64,000 bases of DNA from MGBC102946 sp022793145 (GCA_947426265.1 CANEDJ010000002.1:1-64000), one strand, 5' to 3'; shown: positions 41,581 through 49,997, counted from the stretch's first letter. A program made the numbers and translations. The notes: generated by a model from the letters alone, not told the origin.

Positions 41581-42474
41581 TTGAACTTTGGAGAAAACCT
41601 ACAAAACATTAGAAAACGTGAAAATTTATCACAAGAAGAATTAGCAGATAAATTGAATGTTTCAAGACAATCTGTGTCAAAATGGGAAAGTGGAATCAGT
41701 TATCCTGAAATTGAAAAAATAATTATGATTTGTGAGATTTTCCAATGTAGTATGGATGAATTAGTAAAAGGAGAAATAAAAACATCAGTATTAGAAGGAA
41801 AGCGAGAATATGATAGCTTTTTAACCAAATTTTCAAAAGGAATGGCATTTGGTGTATTTTTAATATTATTTGGAGTTACATTATTGTTAATGATTATGTC
41901 TTGTGCACCAAATAAAGAAGCATTAGAGCAATATATCATGATAGGAGCTATTGTATTATTGATCTTTGTTGTAATTGCTGTTCCTATTTTTATTATATTA
42001 GGGATGAGAATGAATGAAATCCAAAAAAAGTATAAAGATTTTTCTAATTTTTATTCTGAAAAAGAAAAGGAAATTTATAATCATAAATTTTCCATACTGA
42101 TAGCAACTACAGTTAGTATTATATTAATTGGTGTGATTGTATTATTATCTTTATATGGTTTTCAGATTTGTGATGAAGAAAGTCTATTTCCAGTTGCTTT
42201 ATTTATGATATTTATTACTTTCTCAGTGCCATTCATTGTAAATGCAGGAATTCAAAAGTCAAAATATGAAATGACATCATATAAAGAATGTCATAAAGTA
42301 GAAAAAAATGATGAAATCATAGGGAAGATTAGCGCAGTTATTATGATCAGCGCAACGATTTTATATTTTATTTTAGGATTTGTCTTTCATTTGTGGAAAC
42401 TAAATTGGCTGGTTTTTCCAGTAGGTGGAATGCTATGTGGAATAGTTTCAGTTATATTTAGTAAAGAAGTTTGA
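41581..42474 (+). CDS. XRE-family regulator with membrane domain
   Basis: 297 residues starting with TTG behind a near-perfect AAAGGAGGTG. Residues 1-65 form a helix-turn-helix of the Cro/CI type (NIRKRENLSQEELADKLNVS, RQSVSKWESG). The remainder has five or six membrane helices, beginning around residue 85. Membrane-tethered XRE regulators of this shape are common in Clostridia and Erysipelotrichia and usually control a nearby envelope or transporter gene; the transporter that follows is a candidate target. Signal unknown. Confidence 0.82.
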   Translation: MNFGENLQNIRKRENLSQEELADKLNVSRQSVSKWESGISYPEIEKIIMICEIFQCSMDELVKGEIKTSVLEGKREYDSFLTKFSKGMAFGVFLILFGVTLLLMIMSCAPNKEALEQYIMIGAIVLLIFVVIAVPIFIILGMRMNEIQKKYKDFSNFYSEKEKEIYNHKFSILIATTVSIILIGVIVLLSLYGFQICDEESLFPVALFMIFITFSVPFIVNAGIQKSKYEMTSYKECHKVEKNDEIIGKISAVIMISATILYFILGFVFHLWKLNWLVFPVGGMLCGIVSVIFSKEV

Positions 42475-42531
42475 AAGGGTGTAGCTTTACATTCTTTTCT
42501 TTTCGCTATAAAATAGTATTATGGTGGTAAT

Positions 42532-43389
42532 ATGAATTTATTTAATTTATGGGAAACATGGGTGATTATTTACCTGATATCAGCAGTATTATTTGCTCAA
42601 GTTTTTAAATCGGCTAATAGAAATATGAAGAGTGCAGGAGCCCTCACAATTTTACTAGAATTTTTTACTGCTCTTTTGGCAATTTTATTTCTGCCATTTT
42701 TCAAATTTACATTACCAAATGATATCCACATTTATATAGTGTTACTGGTTGTGACCTTCATATATGCTATCACAGATAGACTTAATATAGAAGCAAGATA
42801 TGGATTAGAGCCTTCCACCTTTAGCGTTTTAAAACAATTATCTACTGTTTTTATGATCTTTTTTGGAATTCTTTTTTTAAAAGAAAAACTAATTTTTACT
42901 AGAATTCTGGGAGCTATTATTATCATATCAGCAAATTTAATATTGGCCTTTGAAAATGGTAAAATAAGAATGAATAAATATTTTGTTATGTCATTAATTT
43001 CCAACTTTTTATTTGCAATTGCAATGCTTATTAATGTGAATATTTCAGATCATTTTAATCTTGCATTTTATACCATTATTACTGTATCAGTTCCAGCAAT
43101 TTTAATTAAAACATTTGGAAGATATAAAATGAAAGACTTGAAACAAGAGTTCCATACATATAATAAAAAGGAATTTTTAATAGCTGCTTTTTCTTGGGGT
43201 TTGATGTTAATATCTTCAGTGAAAGCTTATCAACTGGGCGATATTGCTATAGTTGCCCCTATCTTTACGTTAACTTCAATTATTAATGCAATAATAGAAT
43301 TTTTCGTTTTTCAAAATAAAAATAGAATTGTTCAAAAAATAATCGCAGCAGTTTTATTGACTCTTGGAGTAATTTTAGTAAAAGTATAA
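42532..43389 (+). CDS. EamA/DMT-type transporter
   Basis: 285 residues with ten hydrophobic helices in two repeats; motifs such as RYGLEPSTFSVLKQLSTVF and FFGILFLKEKLIFTRILGAIIIISANL, then IAPIFTLTSIINAIIEFF, fit drug/metabolite transporters of the EamA family. Probably moves a small metabolite or drug. Substrate not predictable. Confidence 0.8.
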   Translation: MNLFNLWETWVIIYLISAVLFAQVFKSANRNMKSAGALTILLEFFTALLAILFLPFFKFTLPNDIHIYIVLLVVTFIYAITDRLNIEARYGLEPSTFSVLKQLSTVFMIFFGILFLKEKLIFTRILGAIIIISANLILAFENGKIRMNKYFVMSLISNFLFAIAMLINVNISDHFNLAFYTIITVSVPAILIKTFGRYKMKDLKQEFHTYNKKEFLIAAFSWGLMLISSVKAYQLGDIAIVAPIFTLTSIINAIIEFFVFQNKNRIVQKIIAAVLLTLGVILVKV

Positions 43390-43402
43390 AGAGGGAAATC
43401 AT

Positions 43403-43546
43403 ATGAAATTTTTAAATAAAATTGTACAATTTATGTATGGGAGATATGGTACTGATGAACTAAATCATTTTTTATTAGCTTTTTATGTATGCAGTTTTAT
43501 TATCAATTTATTTCTATGTATTAAGGAAAGAGGAAGCTATGATTGA
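43403..43546 (+). CDS. small membrane protein, 47 aa
   Basis: ATG behind GAGGGAAATCAT. It encodes MKFLNKIVQFMYGRYGTDEL followed by one hydrophobic helix (NHFLLAFYVCSFIINLFLCI) and a short tail. The MYGRYGxDEL/QL opening is a small-protein pattern I have seen in low-GC Gram-positives, in which a longer second half usually follows; this copy is short. Its stop overlaps the next gene start by eight bases. Function unknown. Confidence 0.55.
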   Translation: MKFLNKIVQFMYGRYGTDELNHFLLAFYVCSFIINLFLCIKERGSYD

Positions 43547-44189
43547 ACAAGAATTATTAAAACAATATGAAATAGAATATCAAAAATTATTAGAATTTGG
43601 ATTTAAGAAAGAAAAAGATTCATATATATTCAAAAAAGAATTAAATTCAGATTTATATGTTATCTTTCTTATACAATGTAAAACTTTGAAAATTGATGTA
43701 TATGAGAAATTAACTAACGAAAAATATCTTCCCTTTTATATAAAAGAAGGAGAAGGATCCTATAGCAAAGAATTAAAAGAAAAAATCGAAACAATAAAAA
43801 AAGAATGTATGAAAACGTGCTTTCAAAGTATTAATATAAAAGAACAAATCTTGTCTTATGTAAGAAAAAAATATCAAACAGAACCAGAATATCCTTGGAT
43901 AAAATTTCCTGATTATTTTACTTTAAAAACGTCAAAAAGTCAGAAATGGTATGGGTTAGTTATGAATATTTCAATAGAACGATTAGGCGTCAAAAGAGAT
44001 TATATGGTAGATGCCATGAACTTAAAGAATATACCAGATAAAATTCAAAGTCTGATTGATTATAAAACAGTATTTCCTGCTCATCATATGAATAAAAAAT
44101 ATTGGATTACAATTCTTTTAAATAAAGAAACAGATATGGAATTGTTAAAACAGCTCATTGATGAGAGTTACCAACTTGTAGAAAAATAG
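43539..44189 (+). CDS. MmcQ/YjbR-like protein
   Basis: 216 residues. The C-terminal half (about 108-213) has the MmcQ/YjbR layout: an N-terminal helix, YPWIKFPDYFTLKTSKSQKWYGLVM, MNLKNIPDKIQSLIDYKTVFPAHHMNKKYWITI, typical of this small DNA-binding-like family. The N-terminal half (LEFGFKKEKDSYIFKKEL) is an extra module I cannot name. The ATG at 43539 has GGAAAGAGGAAG upstream; an in-frame ATG at 43485 would lie within the small gene and lacks a ribosome site. Confidence 0.7.
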   Translation: MIEQELLKQYEIEYQKLLEFGFKKEKDSYIFKKELNSDLYVIFLIQCKTLKIDVYEKLTNEKYLPFYIKEGEGSYSKELKEKIETIKKECMKTCFQSINIKEQILSYVRKKYQTEPEYPWIKFPDYFTLKTSKSQKWYGLVMNISIERLGVKRDYMVDAMNLKNIPDKIQSLIDYKTVFPAHHMNKKYWITILLNKETDMELLKQLIDESYQLVEK

Positions 44190-44197
44190 AAAAATGT

Positions 44198-44228
44198 TTG
44201 ACATTCCCCTTAGGGGATAGCTTATCAT
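44198..44228 (+). promoter_or_regulatory. MerR-type promoter with 19-base spacer and dyad operator
   Basis: TTGACA (44198-44203) and TATCAT (44223-44228) are separated by exactly 19 bases, two more than optimal. The spacer holds the dyad TCCCC-TTA-GGGGA. This is the classic arrangement twisted into shape by MerR-family activators. Confidence 0.8.
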
Positions 44229-44259
44229 ATTTATCATATCTTTTAGAAAGGAGGAGCAT

Positions 44260-44904
44260 ATGCTTATCAATGAAGTAGAACACATGGTCGGATTATCCAA
44301 AAAAAGCATTCGTTACTATGAAGAAAATGGCTTATTAACACCAATGCGAAATCAAGAAAATGATTATCGTGTTTATACAGAAAAGGAGATTCAAAAGTTA
44401 AAAATTATTAAATTTTTAAGAGAATTAAATGTCCCTATTAGAGAATTGAAACAACTTGAAACTGGTGAATTAACTCTACAAGAATGTATGGTAGATAGGA
44501 TTCGGAAAATTGAAAGTGAAGAAGAAAATTATCAAAAAATAAAGGCTATGTGTACTTCAATTAGCACTTCAAATGATACTTACGAAACAATTGAAATTGA
44601 GGAATATTTTAAAACAATGAATATTTTAAATAAGGAAGGATTTACAATGAGAGATACAAAAACAAGCAAAACCAAAAAAATTGCGGGTGCAATCATATCT
44701 AGTTTTTTATTTGGAAGCTTTTTTCTTTTTTTAATAGGAATAATTACCTATTTTCAATGCACTGAGCCTAAAAATATTCCATGGCTTATTTATGTATTTA
44801 TTATATTAATTTTAGGAGTTCCATTACTTGGTATTATTGTAAATTTGATTAGCAGAATAAAGGAGATTAATGGAGGTGAAGAAGATGAAGCTAGTAAATA
44901 TTGA
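44260..44904 (+). CDS. MerR-family regulator with C-terminal membrane helices
   Basis: 214 residues. The N-terminal winged helix is typical MerR (MLINEVEHMVGLSKKSIRYYEENGLL, then NDYRVYTEKEIQKLKIIKFL), followed by a dimerisation coiled coil to about 125. Then come two membrane helices (about 143-165, 173-197). No metal-binding cysteine pair is present at the usual C-terminal site, so the signal may be sensed in or at the membrane. The promoter just upstream has the 19-base spacer with a dyad, so it probably regulates itself. AAAGGAGGAG precedes the ATG. The next gene overlaps by 20 bases. Confidence 0.85.
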   Translation: MLINEVEHMVGLSKKSIRYYEENGLLTPMRNQENDYRVYTEKEIQKLKIIKFLRELNVPIRELKQLETGELTLQECMVDRIRKIESEEENYQKIKAMCTSISTSNDTYETIEIEEYFKTMNILNKEGFTMRDTKTSKTKKIAGAIISSFLFGSFFLFLIGIITYFQCTEPKNIPWLIYVFIILILGVPLLGIIVNLISRIKEINGGEEDEASKY

Positions 44905-45208
44905 TTATATTCCAGGAGAAGAGATAATAGAAGCGTTGGGAATTGTAAAAGGACAAATTGTTCAATCTAAAAATATAGGAAGAGATTTTATGGCAGGAAT
45001 GAAAACGATTGTAGGAGGAGAAATTGCTGGATATACAGAAATGATAGCGACAGCCAGACAGATGGCTACAAAAAGAATGGTAGATGATGCGAAAAACTTA
45101 GGGGCTGATGCAATCATTAATATTCGTTATGGTTCATCAGCTGTTATGAATGGAGCGGCAGAAATCATTGCATATGGAACTGCTGTAAAACTAAAGAAAA
45201 GAGATTAA
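44885..45208 (+). CDS. YbjQ/UPF0145 family protein
   Basis: 107 residues. Motifs IPGEEIIEALGIVKGQIVQSKNIGRDF and AKNLGADAIINIRYGSSAV are those of the YbjQ (heavy-metal-binding-like, pentameric) family of unknown function. GGAGGTG sets the start at 44885; an earlier in-frame ATG (44870) lies before this site. It is coupled to and presumably regulated by the MerR-type protein. Confidence 0.85.
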   Translation: MKLVNIDYIPGEEIIEALGIVKGQIVQSKNIGRDFMAGMKTIVGGEIAGYTEMIATARQMATKRMVDDAKNLGADAIINIRYGSSAVMNGAAEIIAYGTAVKLKKRD

Positions 45209-45220
45209 AGTCTCTTTTTC
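45197..45220 (+). terminator. intrinsic terminator
   Basis: AAAAGAGA-TTAAAG-TCTCTTTT overlapping the end of the YbjQ gene, followed by T. Confidence 0.75.
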
Positions 45221-45264
45221 TATTATGAAAAGTGTGATAAAATAAAGTTAGAAAAGAGGATAGT

Positions 45265-45696
45265 ATGGAAAATAGAAAAAAGGTTGTAGGAACATTATTT
45301 TTTAGAGATGGTAAATTATTGATTGATAAGCCACGAAAAAGACCAACTTATCAAATGATAGGCGGAAGCGTAGAGGAAAGTGAAAGTGAGTATGATGCTG
45401 CAATTAGAGAGTGTCGAGAAGAATTAGGCGCAAAAGCGATCTTTGACCCTAAAAAGATTGTTCCATTTATGGATTTTGATGAAATAGCAACAAGTGATCA
45501 AAAAACACTTTTACATATGTATATTTTTATGTATGAAGGAGAGTTAGAAGGAGACTTAACAACATCTGAAGAAATAGAAGATTTTATGTGGTTTGGAGCT
45601 GAAGACGATTTTTCAATTCTTTCTAATACATTAAAAAATGAAATCGTTCCAACTTGCATTAAAGAAGGGTATATGAGATTACCAAAACAAAAATAG
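45265..45696 (+). CDS. Nudix hydrolase
   Basis: 143 residues with the Nudix box GGSVEESESEYDAAIRECRE plus ELG at about 33-55 (consensus GX5EX7REUXEEXGU). Hydrolyses a nucleoside diphosphate linked to another moiety; the substrate cannot be read. AGAGGATAGT precedes the ATG. Followed at 15 bases by an unknown gene. Confidence 0.87.
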   Translation: MENRKKVVGTLFFRDGKLLIDKPRKRPTYQMIGGSVEESESEYDAAIRECREELGAKAIFDPKKIVPFMDFDEIATSDQKTLLHMYIFMYEGELEGDLTTSEEIEDFMWFGAEDDFSILSNTLKNEIVPTCIKEGYMRLPKQK

Positions 45697-45711
45697 AATG
45701 GAGGGATAATA

Positions 45712-46389
45712 ATGGCAAATATAAGTCAGAATGATTATTACTATTATTTACATAAAACAAATGTCAGCAGTCCAGAAAAGATTGAAAGTATATTTAATGA
45801 AGGATTAAAAAGTAATTATGATTATAGCATTCATTCTACATTGATGCCAATTGATGAAGAAGCTTTGAAAAATATAGGATTAGAACAGATCGTTATAAAT
45901 TATTTAGGGAATAGTGAAGATTATAACTGCGTATTTGTTGTTAAAATTCCAAAAAGATATATGTCTTGTGTTATGCATAGAGATGGAAATGTAGATCCAA
46001 CAATGCCTTTATGGCGTTCATTAGAAGGATATGACCCAATGTTTTCAACTTTATTTACTCCTAAATTAATACAAGGGGTATATTGCAGGGATATTAATAA
46101 ATCATTTACAAACCCTAATTTTAATCCAGTATTTGACCCAAGTGGTTCACAAGTTTCAGATGAACAACTTAGTGCACTTGCATCTTTCAATTTATACCAT
46201 TTAGTAGCTTCGTTAAAAGAGAGAAGAAAGATACCATTTCATATTTTATATAGTGATGATAGAAACTCTAATAGATGGAAACCAATAATTGATTATTATT
46301 CAAAATTATATGGTGTTATTCCAACTCCAATGATTACTTATCAAATGCCAGAGGAAGATAAAGAATTGTTTAGAAGAAAACATTTATAA
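45712..46389 (+). CDS. uncharacterised protein, possibly ADP-ribosyltransferase-fold
   Basis: 225 residues, soluble, GGAGGG upstream. The start YYYYLHKTNVSSPEKIESIF, then NEGLKS and SIHSTLM, recalls the opening of ART-fold proteins (a His in an LHxT context followed by IxxIxxxGL). Later, VFVVKIPKRYM and RKIPFHILYSDD are compatible with a small enzyme domain. No catalytic Glu can be placed with confidence. The fold suggestion is a weak inference; it may be co-transcribed with the Nudix gene, which is sometimes linked to ADP-ribose metabolism. Confidence 0.45.
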   Translation: MANISQNDYYYYLHKTNVSSPEKIESIFNEGLKSNYDYSIHSTLMPIDEEALKNIGLEQIVINYLGNSEDYNCVFVVKIPKRYMSCVMHRDGNVDPTMPLWRSLEGYDPMFSTLFTPKLIQGVYCRDINKSFTNPNFNPVFDPSGSQVSDEQLSALASFNLYHLVASLKERRKIPFHILYSDDRNSNRWKPIIDYYSKLYGVIPTPMITYQMPEEDKELFRRKHL

Positions 46390-46510
46390 AGAACTATACA
46401 TGTCTTTTATATTGTTCTTTGTAAGTATAATTCAATTCATAATGAAAGTAGAGACATTCTAAATTCCTGATGTTGATAATTCATTCTTGATCTTATATTA
46501 AACTAACAAT

Positions 46511-46540
46511 TGTTCTAGAACATTTTTCATTCTATAGAAT
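46511..46540. repeat. two adjacent 12-base palindromes
   Basis: TGTTCTAGAACA (46511-46522) and ATTCTATAGAAT (46529-46540), both perfect and six bases apart, lie in the 284-base gap before tRNA-Thr. A long weak inverted repeat (AAAGAAC/GTTCTTT, 46388-46422) precedes them. No gene is seen in this gap. Confidence 0.45.
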
Positions 46541-46647
46541 AAATTTTTGTTAATATACATATATTTCTAGTAAATTCAATGACCATTAAATACGTTTTTA
46601 AAAATATGCAAAATAGGAAAACAATTCTTTTGTTTCAATATAGATTA

Positions 46648-46656
46648 TGGTATAAT
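46648..46656 (+). promoter_or_regulatory. extended -10 promoter of tRNA-Thr
   Basis: TGGTATAAT, 17 bases before the tRNA. Confidence 0.6.
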
Positions 46657-46673
46657 TGATATTACTAGCATTT

Positions 46674-46747
46674 GCCGCAATAGTATAATGGTATTACGAG
46701 GCCATGGTAAGGCTTTAACGTAGGTCCGATTCCTACTTGCGGCACCA
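46674..46747 (+). tRNA. tRNA-Thr(GGT)
   Basis: Acceptor GCCGCAA/TTGCGGC, anticodon stem AGGCC/GGCTT (one G-T pair), loop ATGGTAA with anticodon GGT, T stem GTAGG/CCTAC, and encoded CCA. G1-C72 and C2-G71 fit threonine. Oddities: the T loop reads TCCGATT, so position 55 is C rather than the nearly universal T (pseudouridine); the D stem has only three pairs (T13-T22 mismatch); the variable loop is four bases. Confidence 0.85.
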
Positions 46748-46795
46748 GATTAGTTTGTTATTTAAAATTTTTATTTATCAAAAAGATGATTTTAT

Positions 46796-46822
46796 TCTAC
46801 TGATTATCAGTAGATTTTTTTT
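46796..46822 (+). terminator. terminator after tRNA-Thr
   Basis: TCTACTGA-TTA-TCAGTAGA followed by eight T. Confidence 0.9.
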
Positions 46823-46873
46823 GATCATTTAAATAAATTTGTAGTATAATAAAATTACAAAGGAGTGAATACA

Positions 46874-47632
46874 ATGCTTAAAGTAAAAGATTTAAAAAAG
46901 AAATTTATTAAATATAATTCAAAAAAACAAAAAGAAGAATTTTATGCAGATAATGGGATTTCATTTGAAGCCAAAGAAGGAGAAATCATAGGAATATTAG
47001 GACCAAATGGGGCAGGAAAGACCACATTGCTTCGGATGATTGGTGGAATTTTAGAACCAACTTCTGGAACGATTGAAATTGATGGGTTAAATTATATTGA
47101 AAATGAAATCGAAATAAAAAAGAATATTGCCTATTTATCGGGAAATACCAAAATTTATAATACTTTATCAACTTATGAACTTTTAAAAATGTGTGCTGAA
47201 ATATATGAAGTTGAAAAGGAAGAAATTGATAACAGAATCAAAAATATTTCAAAGACGTTAAACATGGAAGCCTTTCTTTACAATAGGATTGCAAATCTTT
47301 CAACTGGTCAAACACAAAGAGTCAATATTGCGCGTTGCTTAGTTCATAACCCAAAATATTATATTTTAGATGAAGCAACAAGTGGTTTAGATATTATTTC
47401 TAGCCAAGTGATTTTAGACTTTATGAAAGAAGAGAAGAAGAAAGGGAAGACAATCCTTTATTCTACACATTATATGGAAGAAGCTGAAAATATATGTGAT
47501 TATGTTGTTATGATTAATAAAGGCGTTATTATCAAAGAAGGAACACCAGAAGAAATTAAAAAAGGAACAAAGACAACAAACTTAAGAGATGCATTTTTCT
47601 CTTTGATAGGAGGCAAAAATAATGAAGAATAA
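46874..47632 (+). CDS. natA: ABC transporter ATP-binding protein, NatA-like
   Basis: 252 residues. Walker A GPNGAGKTT near residue 43, signature LSTGQTQRVNIARCL near 142, Walker B YYILDEATSGLD, and H-loop YSTHYMEEAENI. Together with the following permease it resembles NatAB, an ATP-driven sodium extruder. A GTG at 46865 is in frame, but AAAGGAG overlaps it closely and suits the ATG at 46874 (nine-base spacing). The permease start overlaps the end by 11 bases. Confidence 0.85.
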   Translation: MLKVKDLKKKFIKYNSKKQKEEFYADNGISFEAKEGEIIGILGPNGAGKTTLLRMIGGILEPTSGTIEIDGLNYIENEIEIKKNIAYLSGNTKIYNTLSTYELLKMCAEIYEVEKEEIDNRIKNISKTLNMEAFLYNRIANLSTGQTQRVNIARCLVHNPKYYILDEATSGLDIISSQVILDFMKEEKKKGKTILYSTHYMEEAENICDYVVMINKGVIIKEGTPEEIKKGTKTTNLRDAFFSLIGGKNNEE

Positions 47633-48770
47633 TTTATGGAATATGCTAAAAAAAGAAACTAGAGAAATGTTTCGTGATAAAAAATCATTATCAATGATGC
47701 TAATAATCCCAATTATGATTCCATTATTGGTAATTGGAATGTCAGCATTATTTGAGTCCCAAATTAATAAATCAGTAGAAGAATATAATAAAATTGGTTT
47801 TTCTTATGAATTATCAGAAGTAGAAAAAGAGATAGCAAAGGAATTACAAATTGATGTCGTAATGAAAGATAAAGAAGAATTAGAGCAAGCTTATAATGAA
47901 AAAAGCATTGATCTATATATTACAAAGGAAGGCAATAAGTATGTTGTACATGGAGATGATAATGAGACAACAAGCTATGCTACCTCATTAACGGATCGTT
48001 TTTTTGCATCTTATAAGGAATATTTACAAGAAGAATATCTAAAAGAACATAATATGAAGGCAGAAGATGTCATTTCTATTATTACAGTAGAAAAAGACAT
48101 CAAAGAAGTAGAAAATTTTTATGCTAACTACATTATTAATTATGCATTTTTATTTATTATTATGGCAATTACAGTATCTGCCACTTATCCAGCAACAGAT
48201 GCTACAGCAGGAGAAAAAGAAAGAGGAACATTGGAAACATTACTCACTTTTCCAATTAGAAGTAAAGATATTATTATTGGCAAATTTTTAAGTGTTAGCT
48301 TATCCTCAATTATTACTGGAGCAATCAGTTTATTGTTGACTATTATCTCTTTAATGATTGCTGGAAATATGTTTAAAATATATGATGGAATCAACTTGAT
48401 GTTACCAATAGAAAGTATTGTGTTTGCGACCTTAGTAATTATTGCTTATTCTTTTTTAATTAGTGGATTATGTATTGCAATTGCAAGTCGTTCTAAATCA
48501 TTTAAAGAAGCACAAAGTGCTTTAACTCCACTTACTTTTATTTCCTTTTTTCCAGGAATGATAGCATTTATGATTAAAATTGAATCTTCTACTTTATTAT
48601 CGCTTGTTCCTTTTTTGAACTTCACCCTTTTATTTACCGATATAACAGCAGGAACAATAAATTACTTACATATTTTATTAATGCTTATATCAACGATTGC
48701 AATTATAACGATTGTTCTTGGAATTATAATCAAACAATATAAATCTGAGCAAGTTCTTTTTTCAAATTAA
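47622..48770 (+). CDS. natB: ABC transporter permease, NatB-like
   Basis: 382 residues of the ABC-2/NatB type: cytoplasmic start KKETREMFRDKKSLSMMLIIP, first helix, a large outer domain (about 50-175), then five or six helices with the ATAGEKERGTLETLLTFPIRS segment that is characteristic of NatB. Partner of the ATPase upstream, likely exporting sodium or a related ion. The last codons are part of the terminator stem. Confidence 0.85.
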   Translation: MKNNLWNMLKKETREMFRDKKSLSMMLIIPIMIPLLVIGMSALFESQINKSVEEYNKIGFSYELSEVEKEIAKELQIDVVMKDKEELEQAYNEKSIDLYITKEGNKYVVHGDDNETTSYATSLTDRFFASYKEYLQEEYLKEHNMKAEDVISIITVEKDIKEVENFYANYIINYAFLFIIMAITVSATYPATDATAGEKERGTLETLLTFPIRSKDIIIGKFLSVSLSSIITGAISLLLTIISLMIAGNMFKIYDGINLMLPIESIVFATLVIIAYSFLISGLCIAIASRSKSFKEAQSALTPLTFISFFPGMIAFMIKIESSTLLSLVPFLNFTLLFTDITAGTINYLHILLMLISTIAIITIVLGIIIKQYKSEQVLFSN

Positions 48771-48788
48771 AAGACTTGCTCTTTTTTT
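48747..48788 (+). terminator. terminator overlapping the natB end
   Basis: GAGCAAGT in the coding end pairs with ACTTGCTC (48774-48781), helped by T/A pairing inside, followed by TTTTTTT. Confidence 0.85.
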
Positions 48789-48859
48789 GATAAAATTCGC
48801 GAAAATTTTTGTTTCTTTTTTTTGTATTAACTGCTATACTTAAAATAGAAGGTGAGAGA

Positions 48860-49897
48860 GTGAAAAAAAAGATAATTTTATTCATCTTGAGTTTACTAGT
48901 ATTGGGAGTTAGTATTCCACTTTTATATCAAACATTTACAAAGAAGGAAAAGAAGCAAGAAGAACAAAAGAGTCAGTCAATCGTAGAAGAGGAAAAACCA
49001 GTTCCCAAACTACAAATTGTAGATGAAGATTCTAAATCGAGGCCATATGCTGTTATGATTAATAATAATCAAGCAGCTTGGAAAAATCACGCTGGTTTAA
49101 AAGACGCTTATTTGGTTTATGAAATTATAACAGAAGGTGGTATTACTAGAATGATGGCTTTATTTAAAGACCAAAATACAGAACGTATTGGATCTGTTCG
49201 AAGTTCTAGACATTATTTTTTAGATTATGCCTTAGAAAATGACGCTATTTATGTACATTTTGGTTGGAGTCCAAAAGCACAATCTGATATTCCAAGCTTG
49301 GGAATCAATAACATTAATGGAATTTATGATAATAGTTTTTGGAGAGACCAGACATTAGGGGTAGCTTATGAACATACTGCTTTTACAAGTATAGAACTGG
49401 TAAATCAGTTGGCTTTAAAAAGAAACTATATAAGAGAAACAGATAAAGATTTATTATTGAATTATAATATTGAAGAATTGAATATCAATGATAAAGAAGG
49501 CGCTTTGATAGCAAATACGATTACAATTCCTTACTCAAAATCTTATACCGTTAGTTATCAATATAATATAGAAACCAAACGTTATATGCGATATATGAAT
49601 GATTGGGCTCATACTGATGGTGTAACTGGAGAACATTATTCTACAAAAAACATTATTATTCAAAATGTTGAGAACTATTCTATGGATTCTTATGGAAGAC
49701 AAGATTTAAAAAATATTGGTAATGGCAACGGTTATTTTATTACGAATGGCTACGCAGTACCAATCTCTTGGTCAAAAGAAAGTAGAAGTGGTCAAACAAA
49801 ATATTCTTATTTAGATGGAACAGAAATAATAGTAAATGATGGAAATACCTTTATCCAGATAGAACCAGTCAATATGACACCTACCTTTTTAGAATAG
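48860..49897 (+). CDS. DUF3048 protein (YerB-like)
   Basis: 345 residues starting at GTG (AAGGTGAGAGA upstream). One N-terminal helix (IILFILSLLVLGVSIPLLYQ) without a lipobox Cys, then a Lys/Glu linker, then the YerB domain: SRPYAVMINNNQAAW, LVYEIITEGGITRMMALFKD, IGSVRSSRHYFLDYA, and the C-terminal GYAVPISWSKESRSGQTKY. Outer-surface protein of unknown function. YerB in Bacillus is a lipoprotein, so here the lipid anchor is replaced by a membrane helix. The promoter is TGCTATACT. Confidence 0.85.
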   Translation: MKKKIILFILSLLVLGVSIPLLYQTFTKKEKKQEEQKSQSIVEEEKPVPKLQIVDEDSKSRPYAVMINNNQAAWKNHAGLKDAYLVYEIITEGGITRMMALFKDQNTERIGSVRSSRHYFLDYALENDAIYVHFGWSPKAQSDIPSLGINNINGIYDNSFWRDQTLGVAYEHTAFTSIELVNQLALKRNYIRETDKDLLLNYNIEELNINDKEGALIANTITIPYSKSYTVSYQYNIETKRYMRYMNDWAHTDGVTGEHYSTKNIIIQNVENYSMDSYGRQDLKNIGNGNGYFITNGYAVPISWSKESRSGQTKYSYLDGTEIIVNDGNTFIQIEPVNMTPTFLE

Positions 49898-49913
49898 TGA
49901 AAACTATTCTTTT
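49892..49913 (+). terminator. intrinsic terminator
   Basis: GAATAGT-GAAA-ACTATTC followed by TTTT, overlapping the stop. Confidence 0.85.
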
Positions 49914-49997
49914 TGACATTTTATTTGAAAAGTTATGGAAAGAGCATACTATTTTTTTAAAATTTGTGATATACTATAATAGTTCGAGGTGAAATTC

